Assembly (NCBI RefSeq): GCF_023221595.1
Contig: NZ_CP096568.1
Location: 186,001 to 250,000, forward strand
DNA: 64,000 nt
From: Rhodococcus qingshengii JCM 15477
GTDB taxonomy: Bacteria; Actinomycetota; Actinomycetes; Mycobacteriales; Mycobacteriaceae
Reading direction: 5' to 3'
The position numbers and the translations under genes were made by a program. This document shows positions 17,409 through 27,240 of the stretch, piece by piece; position 1 is the stretch's first letter; the number at the start of each line of letters is the position of its first letter. The notes beneath the pieces are model-generated. The model did no database searches, was not told the origin of the DNA, and saw only the letters and a list, made by a program, of their open reading frames with translations.

Positions 17409-18158
17409 CTGTCGAAAATATCCCACTTCGTCGATTTCGGTCAGACTCCACCACCCGAAACCGATGAGGTAATGCAGCAGTACGATGTTCGGTGTGCTCG
17501 TCCTCACCAGGTCCGGGCCCACGGCCCGCCGGATCGGACACCTAACCCTGATGCGGCGGGCCACCTCGAAATCCGCCGGAGCTGCACGCGCAGTTCCCAT
17601 CCCAGTCTTCGGCGAGCAAGCCGGCGACGGTTCGTCAGATTCGGCTACGGGGGGACACTGGCCGGGAACCTGGCACCCACCGGATCGAGCACCGATACCA
17701 GGGTGAGGGTGATGCCCGATCCGAATCAAGCAAGGCATCCGTCACGTGCACGACATCGCTCATCTCACGGGGGGGCTTTCATCCCTTGCAGATCTCCCTC
17801 CCTCGAATTGTTCACACAGCGGCCAGGACCGGGCACCTACTGTTCGACTGATCTCCGGTAGCCTCGGCCGCTGAGAGCGGATTTCTCACTCGCTGGCGCT
17901 GTTACCTGTATCCATCCGGTGCACTGCAGGGTGTGGTTGTGTCGGTGCACGCGCCTACAGTCAGCTCGGGTCGTCCATCATCCAACCTGAAATCCTCAGG
18001 GAATTCCAGCGACCGCAGTTCCGAGCTGACGGAAAAATGAGCGGACGCGAGATCGCTGTCACCTCGATTCTCGCAAGTCCGGTGCCCGAAACCAGCTGCA
18101 CTGTTCTCGGAGCTGACATTCTTTGTCTTGGCCCTTCGGCGACGCCCCTATTCGATAC
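17409..18158. other. Gene-poor stretch
   Basis: Beyond the resolvase-like leader at 17409-17430 I see no gene with a ribosome binding site and coherent protein, no strong hairpin and no long repeat in these 750 bases. The open frames present have the unstable composition typical of noncoding high-GC DNA. Confidence 0.4.
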
Positions 18159-18413
18159 TCACCCGGTTGCAGCACGAGGCAACGGTTGCGGCGCCCGCAC
18201 GATCGTCAGCACGACGGCAGACTGTTCGCCCCTGCGGCTCGCATCCTCACCGGCATCGGGCAGCCGCGCCGAGCACAGCTCTCGGTGATGTTGTTGCACC
18301 TCGTGACGCTCCCGGGGCGTGATCCAGTCTCCTTCGTAGACGAGATCTCCGCAGTGTCGACACCGCGTGGAAAAATATCCTGTGGCCGGATTAGACGCGT
18401 TGACCTTCGACAT
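18159..18413 (-). CDS. Small zinc-finger-like protein
   Basis: An 84-aa protein with a CxxC...H...H-x-x-x-C arrangement (CRHCGDLVYEGDWITPRERHEVQQHHRELC) suggesting one bound zinc. GAGGAG lies 6 nt before the ATG at 18413. The frame is open upstream, but the ribosome binding site fixes the start. The C-terminal part is low in pattern. Role unknown. Confidence 0.6.
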   Translation of the reverse strand: MSKVNASNPATGYFSTRCRHCGDLVYEGDWITPRERHEVQQHHRELCSARLPDAGEDASRRGEQSAVVLTIVRAPQPLPRAATG

Positions 18414-18653
18414 CCTGCACTCCTCTCGTGCAAAAGGAACTGCCCCCGCAGGGGAATCGGAGCGACGTCGCCGCCGTTCCGCCGGACTTCCCCGCAGCCG
18501 CCGCACGCTTCTGGTGGCTGCAGCGGCCCCATGTCGCGCCGTGGGGCTGCTCAACCGGAGCGTATCGAACGTAATGCGGATCATCAGAAAGGGACGGCGC
18601 CATTTTTTTCGGATACGCCCCGGGTGATCAGCCGGGCTCGGCGAGGTCGAACC

Positions 18654-18902
18654 CTACGACGAGTGAAAGGTGTAACGGCGGCTCATGTCGTCGAGAGCGC
18701 GGTCGTCGTCGTCGTCGGAGAAGGCAGCCGCCTGCGCCCAGATCAACGCTTGCAGGTAGTCCTGATGGCGCTGGAGAAGCTCGTTCTGGGAAAGCCCTGC
18801 ATACAAGGAATCCTTCGGTCTCCCTTTGGCGTCGCCGACACTGGCGAATTGCGCCAGGTACGCCGCGAGAGCAGCAGCACGGCGACGACGATTTGCAGGC
18901 AT
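18654..18902 (-). CDS. Small hypothetical protein
   Basis: An 82-aa protein: a basic Arg-rich start (MPANRRRRAAALAAYLAQFASVG), then a helical segment LSQNELLQRHQDYLQALIWAQAAAF and an acidic run DDDDD near the end. GAGGTG precedes the ATG by 7 nt. It may bind nucleic acid through the basic start, but that is a guess. It lies 240 bp upstream of, and on the same strand as, the zinc-finger gene at 18159-18413. Confidence 0.55.
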   Translation of the reverse strand: MPANRRRRAAALAAYLAQFASVGDAKGRPKDSLYAGLSQNELLQRHQDYLQALIWAQAAAFSDDDDDRALDDMSRRYTFHSS

Positions 18903-19134
18903 GAGTTTTCACCTCGGCTTCGGAGCGGACACGACTACGAAGACCGCGGCGACCCCACACACATGGACTCGTGCAACTCGTCGTCTCCACTACCCTCACA
19001 GCAATACTAGAGCTATCGACACGACATCGATCATCGTTACAGTGAAGGGAAGAACGTAATGGATGGACCGCATGCCGATACGGTCCAGGACCGCCTCAGG
19101 TTCGGTGCGTAGCAATTGCGGTGATCGGCGGGGC

Positions 19135-19558
19135 TTATGCGCCTGTTCGGAGGGCTTTTTCCACACTGATGGTGACAGACAGATCGCCGAACGCGGGTCC
19201 TGCTGGTGTGCGGTCGAGTGTGGCGTTGTCGACGAGTGCCCCGAGCACGAACCATCCGAACGAAGAAGTAAAGACCTCGACCGGAGCGTGGGTGGCGGCG
19301 GTCAGGTGCACCCGCAGTGAGCCGGGACCGGTGGCGCTGTCGAAGACGCACACCACAGCGCTCGTGCTGCGGGCGTGAATGGCAGCGGCTTCGTCGACGG
19401 CCAGGACGAGATCATCGAGTGCATCCCGCGAAAGAAGATGACGAGAAACGACGGTGCGCACCATTCGACCGGAGGACCCACATGTGTTCGGGAGAGGCCG
19501 GAACGGACAGCGACAGCGGTGAGGCAGTCGGTGAGATGGCCGCCTGCTCGAAGGACAT
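19135..19558 (-). pseudogene. Frameshifted RsbW-like anti-sigma / ATP-binding protein
   Basis: The gene starts at 19558 with AGGAG well placed and reads MSFEQAAISPTASPLSLSVPASPEHMWVLR, the usual N-terminus of HATPase_c_2 proteins. The expected continuation, MVRTVVSRHLLSRDALDDLVLAVDEAAA, is present in another frame beginning at 19464. Four extra bases (TCGA) at the junction separate LR from MVRT. The second part keeps the N-box (LAVDEAAA) and GALVDN-type motif. It is either a genuine pseudogene, a sequencing error, or restarts at 19464 as a shorter protein. Confidence 0.65.
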
Positions 19559-19813
19559 GGGGGAGGTACTCCTGTTGCATGAGAAAGGGTGCAATCCTGA
19601 ACCGGAGCGATGTCCGCGATCGCACCGCCGAACGAATTGATCCTCCGTCCAAGTTAACCGGAATGTCCAGGCCCCAAACATAGGCACAGCGCATCACCGG
19701 AACGGACGGCCCGGGGATCGGTCATTTCTGCGGAGAACCCGTGTCCCGTCGAACTCCTCGATTCCACGAGCAGAAGGGAGCCCGGGTTTCGGTGAGCGCG
19801 TTTCTCTGATGAG

Positions 19814-20254
19814 ATGACGGGCATGAAAAAGATGCTGGTCGTTGCCGTGATGGCCGTGGGGATCACTGCGTGCGCGAACGAGGACGAGACTCAACCGGCG
19901 TCGCAGGACTTTACTGCGCCTGTGGCCGGCGCATCTTCTTCCGCCCCTGCCGCCAGGGACGAATTCGGGGAGATGATGAACGAAGGCGCGCAAGCGCAAA
20001 TCCAGCAACGCCCCGACGAAGCTGCCCAACTCGCTGCCGACTTCGCCGCCATCACCGGGGAGCAGGTCACGGTCGTGGCGGCGCAGCAGATGTCGAACAT
20101 CGTGTGCCTGGACATGGAGAACGCCCACGGCCCGGGAGCACTGGGGACGGTCTCCGCCGCGATGGCGACCGAGACCGGGGTCAGCGTGGACCTGATGACT
20201 CGTGTCGCCGAAAGAGCGGTGGCATACCGGTGCCCGGAGCTGGCGACCAAGTAG
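19814..20254 (+). CDS. Small lipoprotein, DUF732-like
   Basis: A 146-aa predicted lipoprotein with a short signal (MKKMLVVAVMAVGITAC lipobox). A disordered Ala/Ser/Pro/acidic linker follows, then a small helical domain with two cysteines (VCLDMEN and YRCPEL) that probably form a disulfide. The domain shape resembles the DUF732 exported proteins of mycobacteria. The ATG at 19823, directly before KK, is an equally likely start. It is envelope-located with unknown role. Confidence 0.7.
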   Translation: MTGMKKMLVVAVMAVGITACANEDETQPASQDFTAPVAGASSSAPAARDEFGEMMNEGAQAQIQQRPDEAAQLAADFAAITGEQVTVVAAQQMSNIVCLDMENAHGPGALGTVSAAMATETGVSVDLMTRVAERAVAYRCPELATK

Positions 20255-20517
20255 AGCCCACCCTGCGTGTCGCCCGGAAGGCTCCTTTAACCAACCGGAA
20301 TCCGTCCGCCTCGGCCACCCGACGAAGCTGATCCGGTGGGCCGAGGGCGGCGGCCCTGCCGCGCGAAACCGAACTGTCTAGTGACGTGATCCTGCGCTGT
20401 TTGAGAGCGGCACCGATCCGGAGCCAGTTCCCCTGGTCGCAGGGCGGTCGACCGGACGGTCGCCTCGGCTGGCTTCGGGCGTGTTCGAACCGCACGGTTC
20501 GCCGCCGAAGCCCACCC

Positions 20518-20554
20518 GGCCCGCCGAGGGAGCCGACACTCTCCTCGGCGGGCC
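20518..20554. terminator. Hairpin 1 of the 20.5-21.3 kb series
   Basis: The 12-bp arms GGCCCGCCGAGG and CCTCGGCGGGCC pair perfectly, with further GAG/CTC pairing inside. No T-run follows. It may end transcripts from the lipoprotein gene 260 bp upstream, or be part of a structured RNA. Confidence 0.45.
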
Positions 20555-20639
20555 ACTGACCACCACATCTATCCTCTACTGGGGTCCACCACTCGTCGAT
20601 GCAGACTTATTCGGGCAACGCACACCAGAAGACGGTGGT

Positions 20640-20678
20640 GGCCCGCCGGCTCACATGTGAGTGTTGCGCCAGCGGGCC
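20640..20678. other. Hairpin 2 of the 20.5-21.3 kb series
   Basis: Arms GGCCCGC and GCGGGCC enclose an inner palindrome CACATGTG. The stem base resembles hairpin 1. Confidence 0.35.
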
Positions 20679-21182
20679 GTGCACGCCGCGGGGGACCAAC
20701 CTTACGACGCACAGTCTGCAGCACCGAAGCTGCTTCTCTCTACGGAGCGACACCAGCCTCGGCGCCCAAGTTCGATACGCCCCGATCATGGGCTGCAACT
20801 GTGCTAGAACCGCGACAATCATAGCGGCCACGAGGTGAGTACGCCCCTTATATGCCTGGGCCCTGTCGCACCTCCGCAGATACAACCTAGGCCGCCCCAC
20901 CATCGCCAGCCCACGTTCCGACGTCGCGGACCTACTGGTCGCGCACGGGCGAGAGTTGGGTCAGGTACACACATTCGACGACAGTGCCGAAATATCGGGG
21001 GCGTACCTCTACCGACACTGGTCAACTCAGTCCGTGGAGTCTGTCGAGTTGACCGCTCGAATCGGCGAACCAACTCTGAGGTGTGAAAACTATCGGTACT
21101 GGGCAGCACACACTCAGCCCGCCGAACAAGCGCACTTGTCCGCGCGCGCCGCTACGACTGCGCGTCGGCTGTCAGCCCCGAC

Positions 21183-21240
21183 GCGCACGGCCCACCCGGA
21201 GTCCCCTCAGAAGTCCGGATGGGCCACCTGGACTGTGCGC
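21183..21240. other. Hairpin 3 of the 20.5-21.3 kb series, nested
   Basis: An outer 6-bp stem GCGCAC / GTGCGC encloses GGCCCA / TGGGCC and CCGGA / TCCGG. The nested architecture suggests a folded RNA rather than a chance repeat. Confidence 0.4.
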
Positions 21241-21270
21241 CTTTTCTTCAGTCGGATTTGGGCGCACACG

Positions 21271-21310
21271 GGTCCGCCCGGTCGACTACTGACGAGCGAC
21301 TGGGCGGACC
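21271..21310. other. Hairpin 4 of the 20.5-21.3 kb series
   Basis: GGTCCGCCC pairs perfectly with GGGCGGACC, and GTCG with CGAC inside. It is 217 bp before the small membrane-protein gene at 21527. Confidence 0.4.
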
Positions 21311-21526
21311 ACCTTGTGTATGCGACCTCATACAGTGGAAGGCGTTAACGATTGGCCCGGTAGTCTCTCCGTTTTCATCGCGAGCCTCGATCCGCGGACC
21401 GACCTTGCGTCGGTTCCGGCACGCATGATCTCCGCGGAAGTCCCTCGACAAGGGAGCCGACCACGTGCACGCCAGTCCGCCCCACCTCCGTGCGGATTCC
21501 CCTGACGAAAGCTCGAGGAGCTTTCC

Positions 21527-21781
21527 GTGAAACCCATCGCCAAGTTCAGCGCCCTGTTCTTGTGGCCTGTCCTGCTTATCGCTGTTACCGGCATCGCGGG
21601 GAGCCTCGCCCACTCGGTAGGGACAGCCACCCTCGTCTCGGCGATCGTGGCAGGCGGAGCCGCCGCGTGTTTGATACGCCTGCAACGCTGGCGAGCGGTG
21701 AGTACTCGCGCATTGAAAGCAACTCGCGTGCAACGAGAACAACGCGCCTACCGTGACCGAAACGGTGTCAGGTACACCTGA
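21527..21781 (+). CDS. Small membrane protein
   Basis: An 84-aa protein with two predicted membrane helices (about 8-30 and 33-52) and a basic cytoplasmic tail (KATRVQREQRAYRDRNG). The start is GTG, with GAGGAGC 6 nt before it. No family recognised; small two-helix proteins of this type are common in accessory regions. Confidence 0.65.
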   Translation: MKPIAKFSALFLWPVLLIAVTGIAGSLAHSVGTATLVSAIVAGGAAACLIRLQRWRAVSTRALKATRVQREQRAYRDRNGVRYT

Positions 21782-22017
21782 GACCGCCAGTGCACACCGA
21801 TGACTCGTCTCTCGAGGCAGCTACGGTGAAGTGCCCGCATTGGCGACGTCACTCGATCCGACCGGACCATGCCCAGGACGGCGGACGGAGTGGTGGAAGC
21901 CTGGGTTGATGCGTGGGCGATCACGGTCGCGGATCATCGGCGGAACGGAAAATTGCTCGGGATCCGTTGCCTGCCAGTGGGGATGCGCGTTCGAGAAATT
22001 GGCCTAAGGTCGATCGC

Positions 22018-22218
22018 GTGAGCACTGTGCCCGTCGTCGGAACCGAACTCGGACGCGACTGCCTCCAATGCGGATGCCCACTGTTGATTACCGTGCTCGA
22101 GTTCTACGCCGGTTCACCGCCTGCACTGACCGGCAGCCGGGAAAGCTTCGTTGATTGCCGCAACGGATGCAGCGGCGTTATCGAACAGCCGGTCGGTATC
22201 GACATCAGCCGATACTGA
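22018..22218 (+). CDS. Small cysteine-rich protein
   Basis: A 66-aa protein with Cys pairs in DCLQCGC and DCRNGC that could bind one zinc. The GTG start at 22018 has no ribosome binding site but follows a TAAGGT-like -10 by about 10 nt, consistent with leaderless translation, which is frequent in actinobacteria. An ATG at 21913 would add 35 residues of poor coding quality. Function unknown. Confidence 0.45.
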   Translation: MSTVPVVGTELGRDCLQCGCPLLITVLEFYAGSPPALTGSRESFVDCRNGCSGVIEQPVGIDISRY

Positions 22219-22239
22219 CCGATACTACGATCGCGCCAC

Positions 22240-22360
22240 TTCGCGGCGAGTGATCACCAACGTCTACCCCCGTCAGCAACCGCTGCAGAGTGGCAACGAG
22301 TTGCGGGCGTGAGGCTTTCGCACCGCCGGCGCGATCGAGATGAACATTCTCGGGCCCACA
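22240..22360 (-). pseudogene. Decayed internal resolvase fragment
   Basis: The translation GPENVHLDRAGGAKASRPQLVATLQRL corresponds to the GVEAENIHLDHAGGAKASRPQL region of the split resolvase, and the DNA matches almost base for base around 13300-13360. Frame and sequence diverge on both sides. It lies 170 bp before the IS481-type element. Confidence 0.7.
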
Positions 22361-22533
22361 CCCACCCGCTCCTGCGAACGAGGGTCGCACACCACGCTTC
22401 TTCGTCACTTGTAAGGAACTGGCGGTATATCTACTGACGCACAGCCGAATGACGCTCTGGCGCAACAGGCATCTCTGGACCACACAGCCAGCATCAGGAG
22501 TGCTGCCCGCCGCCTTGATCGGTTTCTGCTAGG

Positions 22534-23645
22534 TGTTGTGGGTATGGACGTTGCTGACGCGGGACTGAAGTAGACGGGCTGGTCCTCAGCGTAAGAATGG
22601 GAGTTGCGACACAACCGTTCTCGACCAAAAAGGACCAGCCCTGTGACACACCGTAATGCCCCACTCACCGTGGAAGGAAGACGACGCCTGATCGAGCGGT
22701 GCCAGAGTCGTCCGATCGCCCACGTCGCCGCCGAAATGGGGATTTCACGACAATGCGCCTCCACCTGGGTCAACCGGTATCGCAAGTTCGGTGAGCTGGG
22801 ATTACAGGACCGGTCCAGTACGCCACATCATCAGCCGACCGCCACAGCCGCGGGCATCGTGGCCGAGATCGAAGCGATGCGCCGAACCCGGAAATGGTCG
22901 GCCTCACGCATCACTTTCGAACTGCGCACCGACGGCATCACCATTGCCCGTCGAACGGTCACGAAAATCCTGAGAGGCCTGGGATTGCACCGTCGCCGGT
23001 TCATCGACCCGAACGGCGAAACCAACCGAAAACCGCAGGTAATCGTTGCAAAACGACCTGGTCAGATGGTGCATGTCGACATCAAGAAGCTCGGGAAGAT
23101 CCCCGACGGCGGCGGGTGGCGTGCCCACGGCCGCGGCTCCGAGCAGGCCAAACGATCGCAGCGTCGGAAAACGAAGAACAAGCAAGCCCGGGTCGGGTAC
23201 ACCTATTTGCATTCCGCGATCGACGGGAACACCCGCCTGGCGTACACCGAGGCCCGCGACAACGAAACCGCCGCAACAGCCATCGATTTCATGAACAACG
23301 CCCGACTCTTCTTCGCCGCACACGGCATCACCCGAATCGAGCGCGTGATTACCGACAACGGGTCATGCTATCGGGCAGCAGATTTCACCGCTTCACTCCG
23401 CGAAGCTCGGCACTACCGCATCCGGCCGTACACCCCGAAACACAACGGGAAAGTCGAACGGTACAACCGCATCCTCGCCGAAGAACTTCTCTACTCCCGC
23501 GAATACAGCAGCGAGCAGCAACGACGCACCGCCGTCGAAGTCTGGAATGTTCACTACAATTACCACCGACCGCATTCAGCACGCGGAGGACGACCGCCCG
23601 CCGCTTACCGCCGGCACCGCGTCACCAACGTCCGTTCCTCCTACA
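22534..23645 (+). mobile_element. Complete IS481-family insertion sequence
   Basis: A 1112-bp element. The left end (TGTTGTGGGTATGGACGTTG) and the complement of the right end share TGT and a GGACGTTG...TGACGCGG core over about 29 bp. The 6-bp direct repeat GCTAGG flanks it (22528-22533 and 23646-23651), fitting the NCTAGN target of IS481. One transposase gene fills the element. A fragment of a related left end is at 42017. Confidence 0.88.
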
Positions 23646-23650
23646 GCTAG
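22643..23650 (+). CDS. IS481-family DDE transposase
   Basis: A 335-aa transposase with an N-terminal helix-turn-helix (RPIAHVAAEMGISRQCASTWVNRY) and an rve/DDE catalytic core. The acidic residues are in MVHVDIKKL, VITDNGSCYR and KHNGKVERYNR. The GTG at 22643 has AAGGA 8 nt upstream; an ATG at 22604 would add 13 residues. The last sense codon AGC and the stop TAG lie in the target duplication GCTAGG, so the element itself has no stop codon. Confidence 0.92.
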   Translation: MTHRNAPLTVEGRRRLIERCQSRPIAHVAAEMGISRQCASTWVNRYRKFGELGLQDRSSTPHHQPTATAAGIVAEIEAMRRTRKWSASRITFELRTDGITIARRTVTKILRGLGLHRRRFIDPNGETNRKPQVIVAKRPGQMVHVDIKKLGKIPDGGGWRAHGRGSEQAKRSQRRKTKNKQARVGYTYLHSAIDGNTRLAYTEARDNETAATAIDFMNNARLFFAAHGITRIERVITDNGSCYRAADFTASLREARHYRIRPYTPKHNGKVERYNRILAEELLYSREYSSEQQRRTAVEVWNVHYNYHRPHSARGGRPPAAYRRHRVTNVRSSYS

Positions 23651-23678
23651 GCCTCTCTATGCAGTGATCCACTATCCT

Positions 23679-24038
23679 TCAGTGTGCGGCGTCGAAAGCA
23701 TCGATGACGTCTGCTTTGATTCGCCCTCGCGGGGAGACGCCGAAGCCGTTCTTACCGGCCCAGTCGCGGATCGCTTTCAGTTGCTCCGCTGATCGACCAG
23801 AACCCGATGTCTTGGTCGCAGTGGGGGTTTTCACACGGGCTTTACCAACAGACGGTATCTTCTCCGCCGCATTGATGTACGGGGCGAACGCCGCCACGAT
23901 TTTGTCGGCATTGGTGGGTCGAAGATCTATCCGGTAGTCAGCGCCCTGATAGGAGAAGGTGATTTCGTGTTCCAATCCTGCGTCGATAGGTTTTCCGTCG
24001 AGATCGTCGATAAGTTGGCGAATGAAAATTTCGGCCAC
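23679..24038 (-). CDS. lsr2: Lsr2 nucleoid-associated protein / xenogeneic silencer
   Basis: A 119-aa Lsr2 homologue of normal length. The N-terminal dimerisation domain ([32 protein letters not shown]) and the C-terminal DNA-binding domain ([26 protein letters not shown]) with the RGR minor-groove hook are complete. Lsr2 binds AT-rich DNA and represses acquired genes, the actinobacterial counterpart of H-NS. The start is GTG with GAGGA 7 nt before it. It lies between an insertion sequence and the polysaccharide cluster, part of which is visibly AT-richer than its surroundings. Confidence 0.93.
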   Translation of the reverse strand: MAEIFIRQLIDDLDGKPIDAGLEHEITFSYQGADYRIDLRPTNADKIVAAFAPYINAAEKIPSVGKARVKTPTATKTSGSGRSAEQLKAIRDWAGKNGFGVSPRGRIKADVIDAFDAAH

Positions 24039-24372
24039 AGGGGAATCCTCTTCGTTGCATACGGAATAAATATCAAGTTCATGTTAACTGATGTATCGGA
24101 TAATGCGGGGCACCCCTGGTCCGCCCACGCGACCCACCAGTACAGAAACGGCCTCAAGCGTGTTTCCAGGTGGCCGCCCCGATGACATCGCTGAAATCCT
24201 TGGTGTCGGACGGACAGTGGGGCTGTCGGTAGAACGGCGTTCTGGCCCGACAAGTCGAGAGAGTGCCCAGCGAAGGAGATTCGCCTAGGATCATTACCGC
24301 CCAAATAAATAACTGTCCCAGATGACTGGGGCTGTGGGATAGCTGAAAGATCTGGCTAAAGTGCCTAAACTC
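24039..24372. other. Intergenic stretch upstream of lsr2
   Basis: No gene, strong hairpin or repeat is evident to me in these 334 bases. They probably hold the lsr2 promoter and the 3-prime end of the rmlB transcript. Confidence 0.4.
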
Positions 24373-25419
<1,047 letters not shown>

Positions 25420-25420
25420 T

Positions 25421-25463
25421 CATCGGTGCCCGATCCGTTTTCCCATCGGTGCCCGATCCGTTT
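25421..25463. promoter_or_regulatory. Tandem palindromic repeats between rmlB and rmlA
   Basis: The 20-bp sequence CATCGGTGCCCGATCCGTTT occurs twice (25421-25440 and 25444-25463), a 23-bp period, about two helical turns. Each copy contains the palindrome ATCGGTGCCCGAT. This is what a pair of operator sites for one dimeric regulator would look like, placed to control both divergent transcripts. Confidence 0.6.
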
Positions 25464-25497
25464 GCTTCAATCCGCCCACGTACAGGACACTGCACGT

Positions 25498-26373
25498 ATG
25501 CGTGGAATCATTCTGGCCGGCGGCACAGGCTCGCGCCTGCACCCGATCACTCTCGGAGTGAGCAAGCAGATGCTGCCGATCTACGACAAGCCGATGATCT
25601 ACTACCCGCTTTCCACCCTGATGCTGGCGAATATTCGCGACATTCTCATCATCACCACGCCGCACGACGCTGAACAATTCAGGCGCCTGCTCGGTGACGG
25701 TTCCCAATTCGGCGTCAATCTGACTTACGCGATCCAGCACGAACCGAACGGACTCGCAACAGCATTCGTCCTCGGCGCCGAACATATCGGGAACGATTCC
25801 GTTGCGCTTGTCTTGGGCGACAACATTTTCTACGGCCCAGGCCTGGGCACCCAGCTGAAACGATTCTCGGACATCGACGGAGGGGCGATCTTCGCCTACT
25901 GGGTCTCCGATCCCACCGCCTACGGTGTCATCGAGTTCGACGACGCCGGACGCGCTATCTCCATCGAGGAAAAGCCGGAATCTCCGAAATCGAACTACGC
26001 CATCCCCGGACTGTATTTCTACGGCAGCGACGTTGTGGACGTCGCGCGAGACCTGAAGCCTTCCGACCGAGACGAATTCGAAATATCCGACGTCAACCGT
26101 CACTACCTCGATGCAGGCCGCCTACAAGTGGACATCCTCCCCCGCGGAACCGCCTGGCTCGATACCGGAACCTCGGACTCCCTACTCGAAGCCGCCAACT
26201 ACGTGCGAACAATCGAGCACCGCCAGGGCCTCAAAATCGGCTCACCCGAAGAAGTTGCCTGGAGGCAAGGATTCATCACCTCCGACCAAATGCGCTCCCA
26301 AGCAGAAACATTAGGCAAATCTGGCTACGGCGACTACCTCCTCCCCCTACTCGAACACGGCAAGGAATGGTGA
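25498..26373 (+). CDS. rmlA: Glucose-1-phosphate thymidylyltransferase
   Basis: A 291-aa enzyme making dTDP-glucose from glucose-1-phosphate and dTTP, the first step of the pathway. It shows the nucleotide-binding signature [18 protein letters not shown], then [17 protein letters not shown], the metal-site LGDNIFYG and the EKP motif [11 protein letters not shown]. The ATG at 25498 matches the family N-terminus exactly; the frame is open far upstream, antisense to rmlB, and that part is not coding. It is followed after 1 bp by rmlC. Confidence 0.96.
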   Translation: MRGIILAGGTGSRLHPITLGVSKQMLPIYDKPMIYYPLSTLMLANIRDILIITTPHDAEQFRRLLGDGSQFGVNLTYAIQHEPNGLATAFVLGAEHIGNDSVALVLGDNIFYGPGLGTQLKRFSDIDGGAIFAYWVSDPTAYGVIEFDDAGRAISIEEKPESPKSNYAIPGLYFYGSDVVDVARDLKPSDRDEFEISDVNRHYLDAGRLQVDILPRGTAWLDTGTSDSLLEAANYVRTIEHRQGLKIGSPEEVAWRQGFITSDQMRSQAETLGKSGYGDYLLPLLEHGKEW

Positions 26374-26374
26374 C

Positions 26375-26989
26375 ATGGACATCCGTGAACTGAGAATTGC
26401 CGGAGCTTGGGAAATCACTCCCCGACAATTCGGAGACAACCGCGGCGTCTTCCTCGAATGGTTCAAAAGCTCAGCCTTCACCACCGCAACAGGCCGCAAC
26501 CTCGAACTGGCGCAAGCTAATTGCTCGGTTTCTGCAGCAGGAAGTTTGCGCGGAATCCACTTCACCGACACACCTCCCGGGCAAGCCAAGTATGTCACCT
26601 GCGTCAAAGGAGCATTCCTCGACGTCATCGTCGACCTACGCGTCGGATCCCCGACGTTCGGCGAATGGGATTCCGTCCTGATCGACGACATCGACCGCAA
26701 AGCGGTCTACCTGTCCGAAGGCCTGGGGCACGCCATTCTGTCCCTCGAAGACGGATCAACCGTCATGTATCTCTGCAGCATCGAGTACTCCCCACAATTC
26801 GACCGCGATCTCAATCCATTCGATCCTGACCTGAACATCGCCTGGCCCACCACGGACCGGGCAGGTCAACCTCTGGCCTACGAACTGTCTGAAAAAGATA
26901 GTGCCGCAACATCACTCGAGGCGCTGAGAACAAGCGGATCTCTGCCGACTGTGACAGAAAGCCCGTGTTCGCCGAGGACTTGGCGTTGA
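26375..26989 (+). CDS. rmlC: dTDP-4-dehydrorhamnose 3,5-epimerase
   Basis: A 204-aa cupin enzyme epimerising C3 and C5 of dTDP-4-keto-6-deoxyglucose. Family marks are RQFGDNRGVFLEWF, the catalytic His in LRGIHFTD, YVTCVKGAFLDVIVDLR, GLGHAILSL and the catalytic Tyr of the STVMYLCS stretch. The ATG follows the rmlA stop by 1 bp, so the two are co-translated. No rmlD reductase is in the window, so the last step to dTDP-rhamnose must be encoded elsewhere. Confidence 0.94.
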   Translation: MDIRELRIAGAWEITPRQFGDNRGVFLEWFKSSAFTTATGRNLELAQANCSVSAAGSLRGIHFTDTPPGQAKYVTCVKGAFLDVIVDLRVGSPTFGEWDSVLIDDIDRKAVYLSEGLGHAILSLEDGSTVMYLCSIEYSPQFDRDLNPFDPDLNIAWPTTDRAGQPLAYELSEKDSAATSLEALRTSGSLPTVTESPCSPRTWR

Positions 26990-27240
26990 GGCACACTCGC
27001 TTTCCTCGATCCACCGATCGTTGTGAATGTGGCCTTGTTCGAGCCGCACCGCAGAACGGTTGATCGTCGTTTGCCATTGGGTTAGACAACGTGCAACGTG
27101 AGCGACAGGACACTGTTCGGGCTCGTACTCCGTCTCAGCGGGGGCCGTTATCCAACTTGCGAGACCTGTCAAGCAATTCTGTGAGATTTCGAAATTCAGT
27201 TCTACCAAACGGTTCTGGAGCAGGTTACTGATCCTCTACC

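Larger units (their letters stand above)
20255..21526. other. Gene-poor region with a series of hairpins
   Basis: About 1.27 kb with no convincing protein gene. It holds at least four strong inverted repeats, listed separately at 20518, 20640, 21183 and 21271. The reading frames present lack ribosome binding sites and coherent composition. Confidence 0.45.

Noticed and set aside
18123..19010. 295-codon plus-strand frame
   Set aside because: It spans two small minus-strand genes that have good ribosome binding sites; its own sequence is Arg/Ser-rich without pattern.
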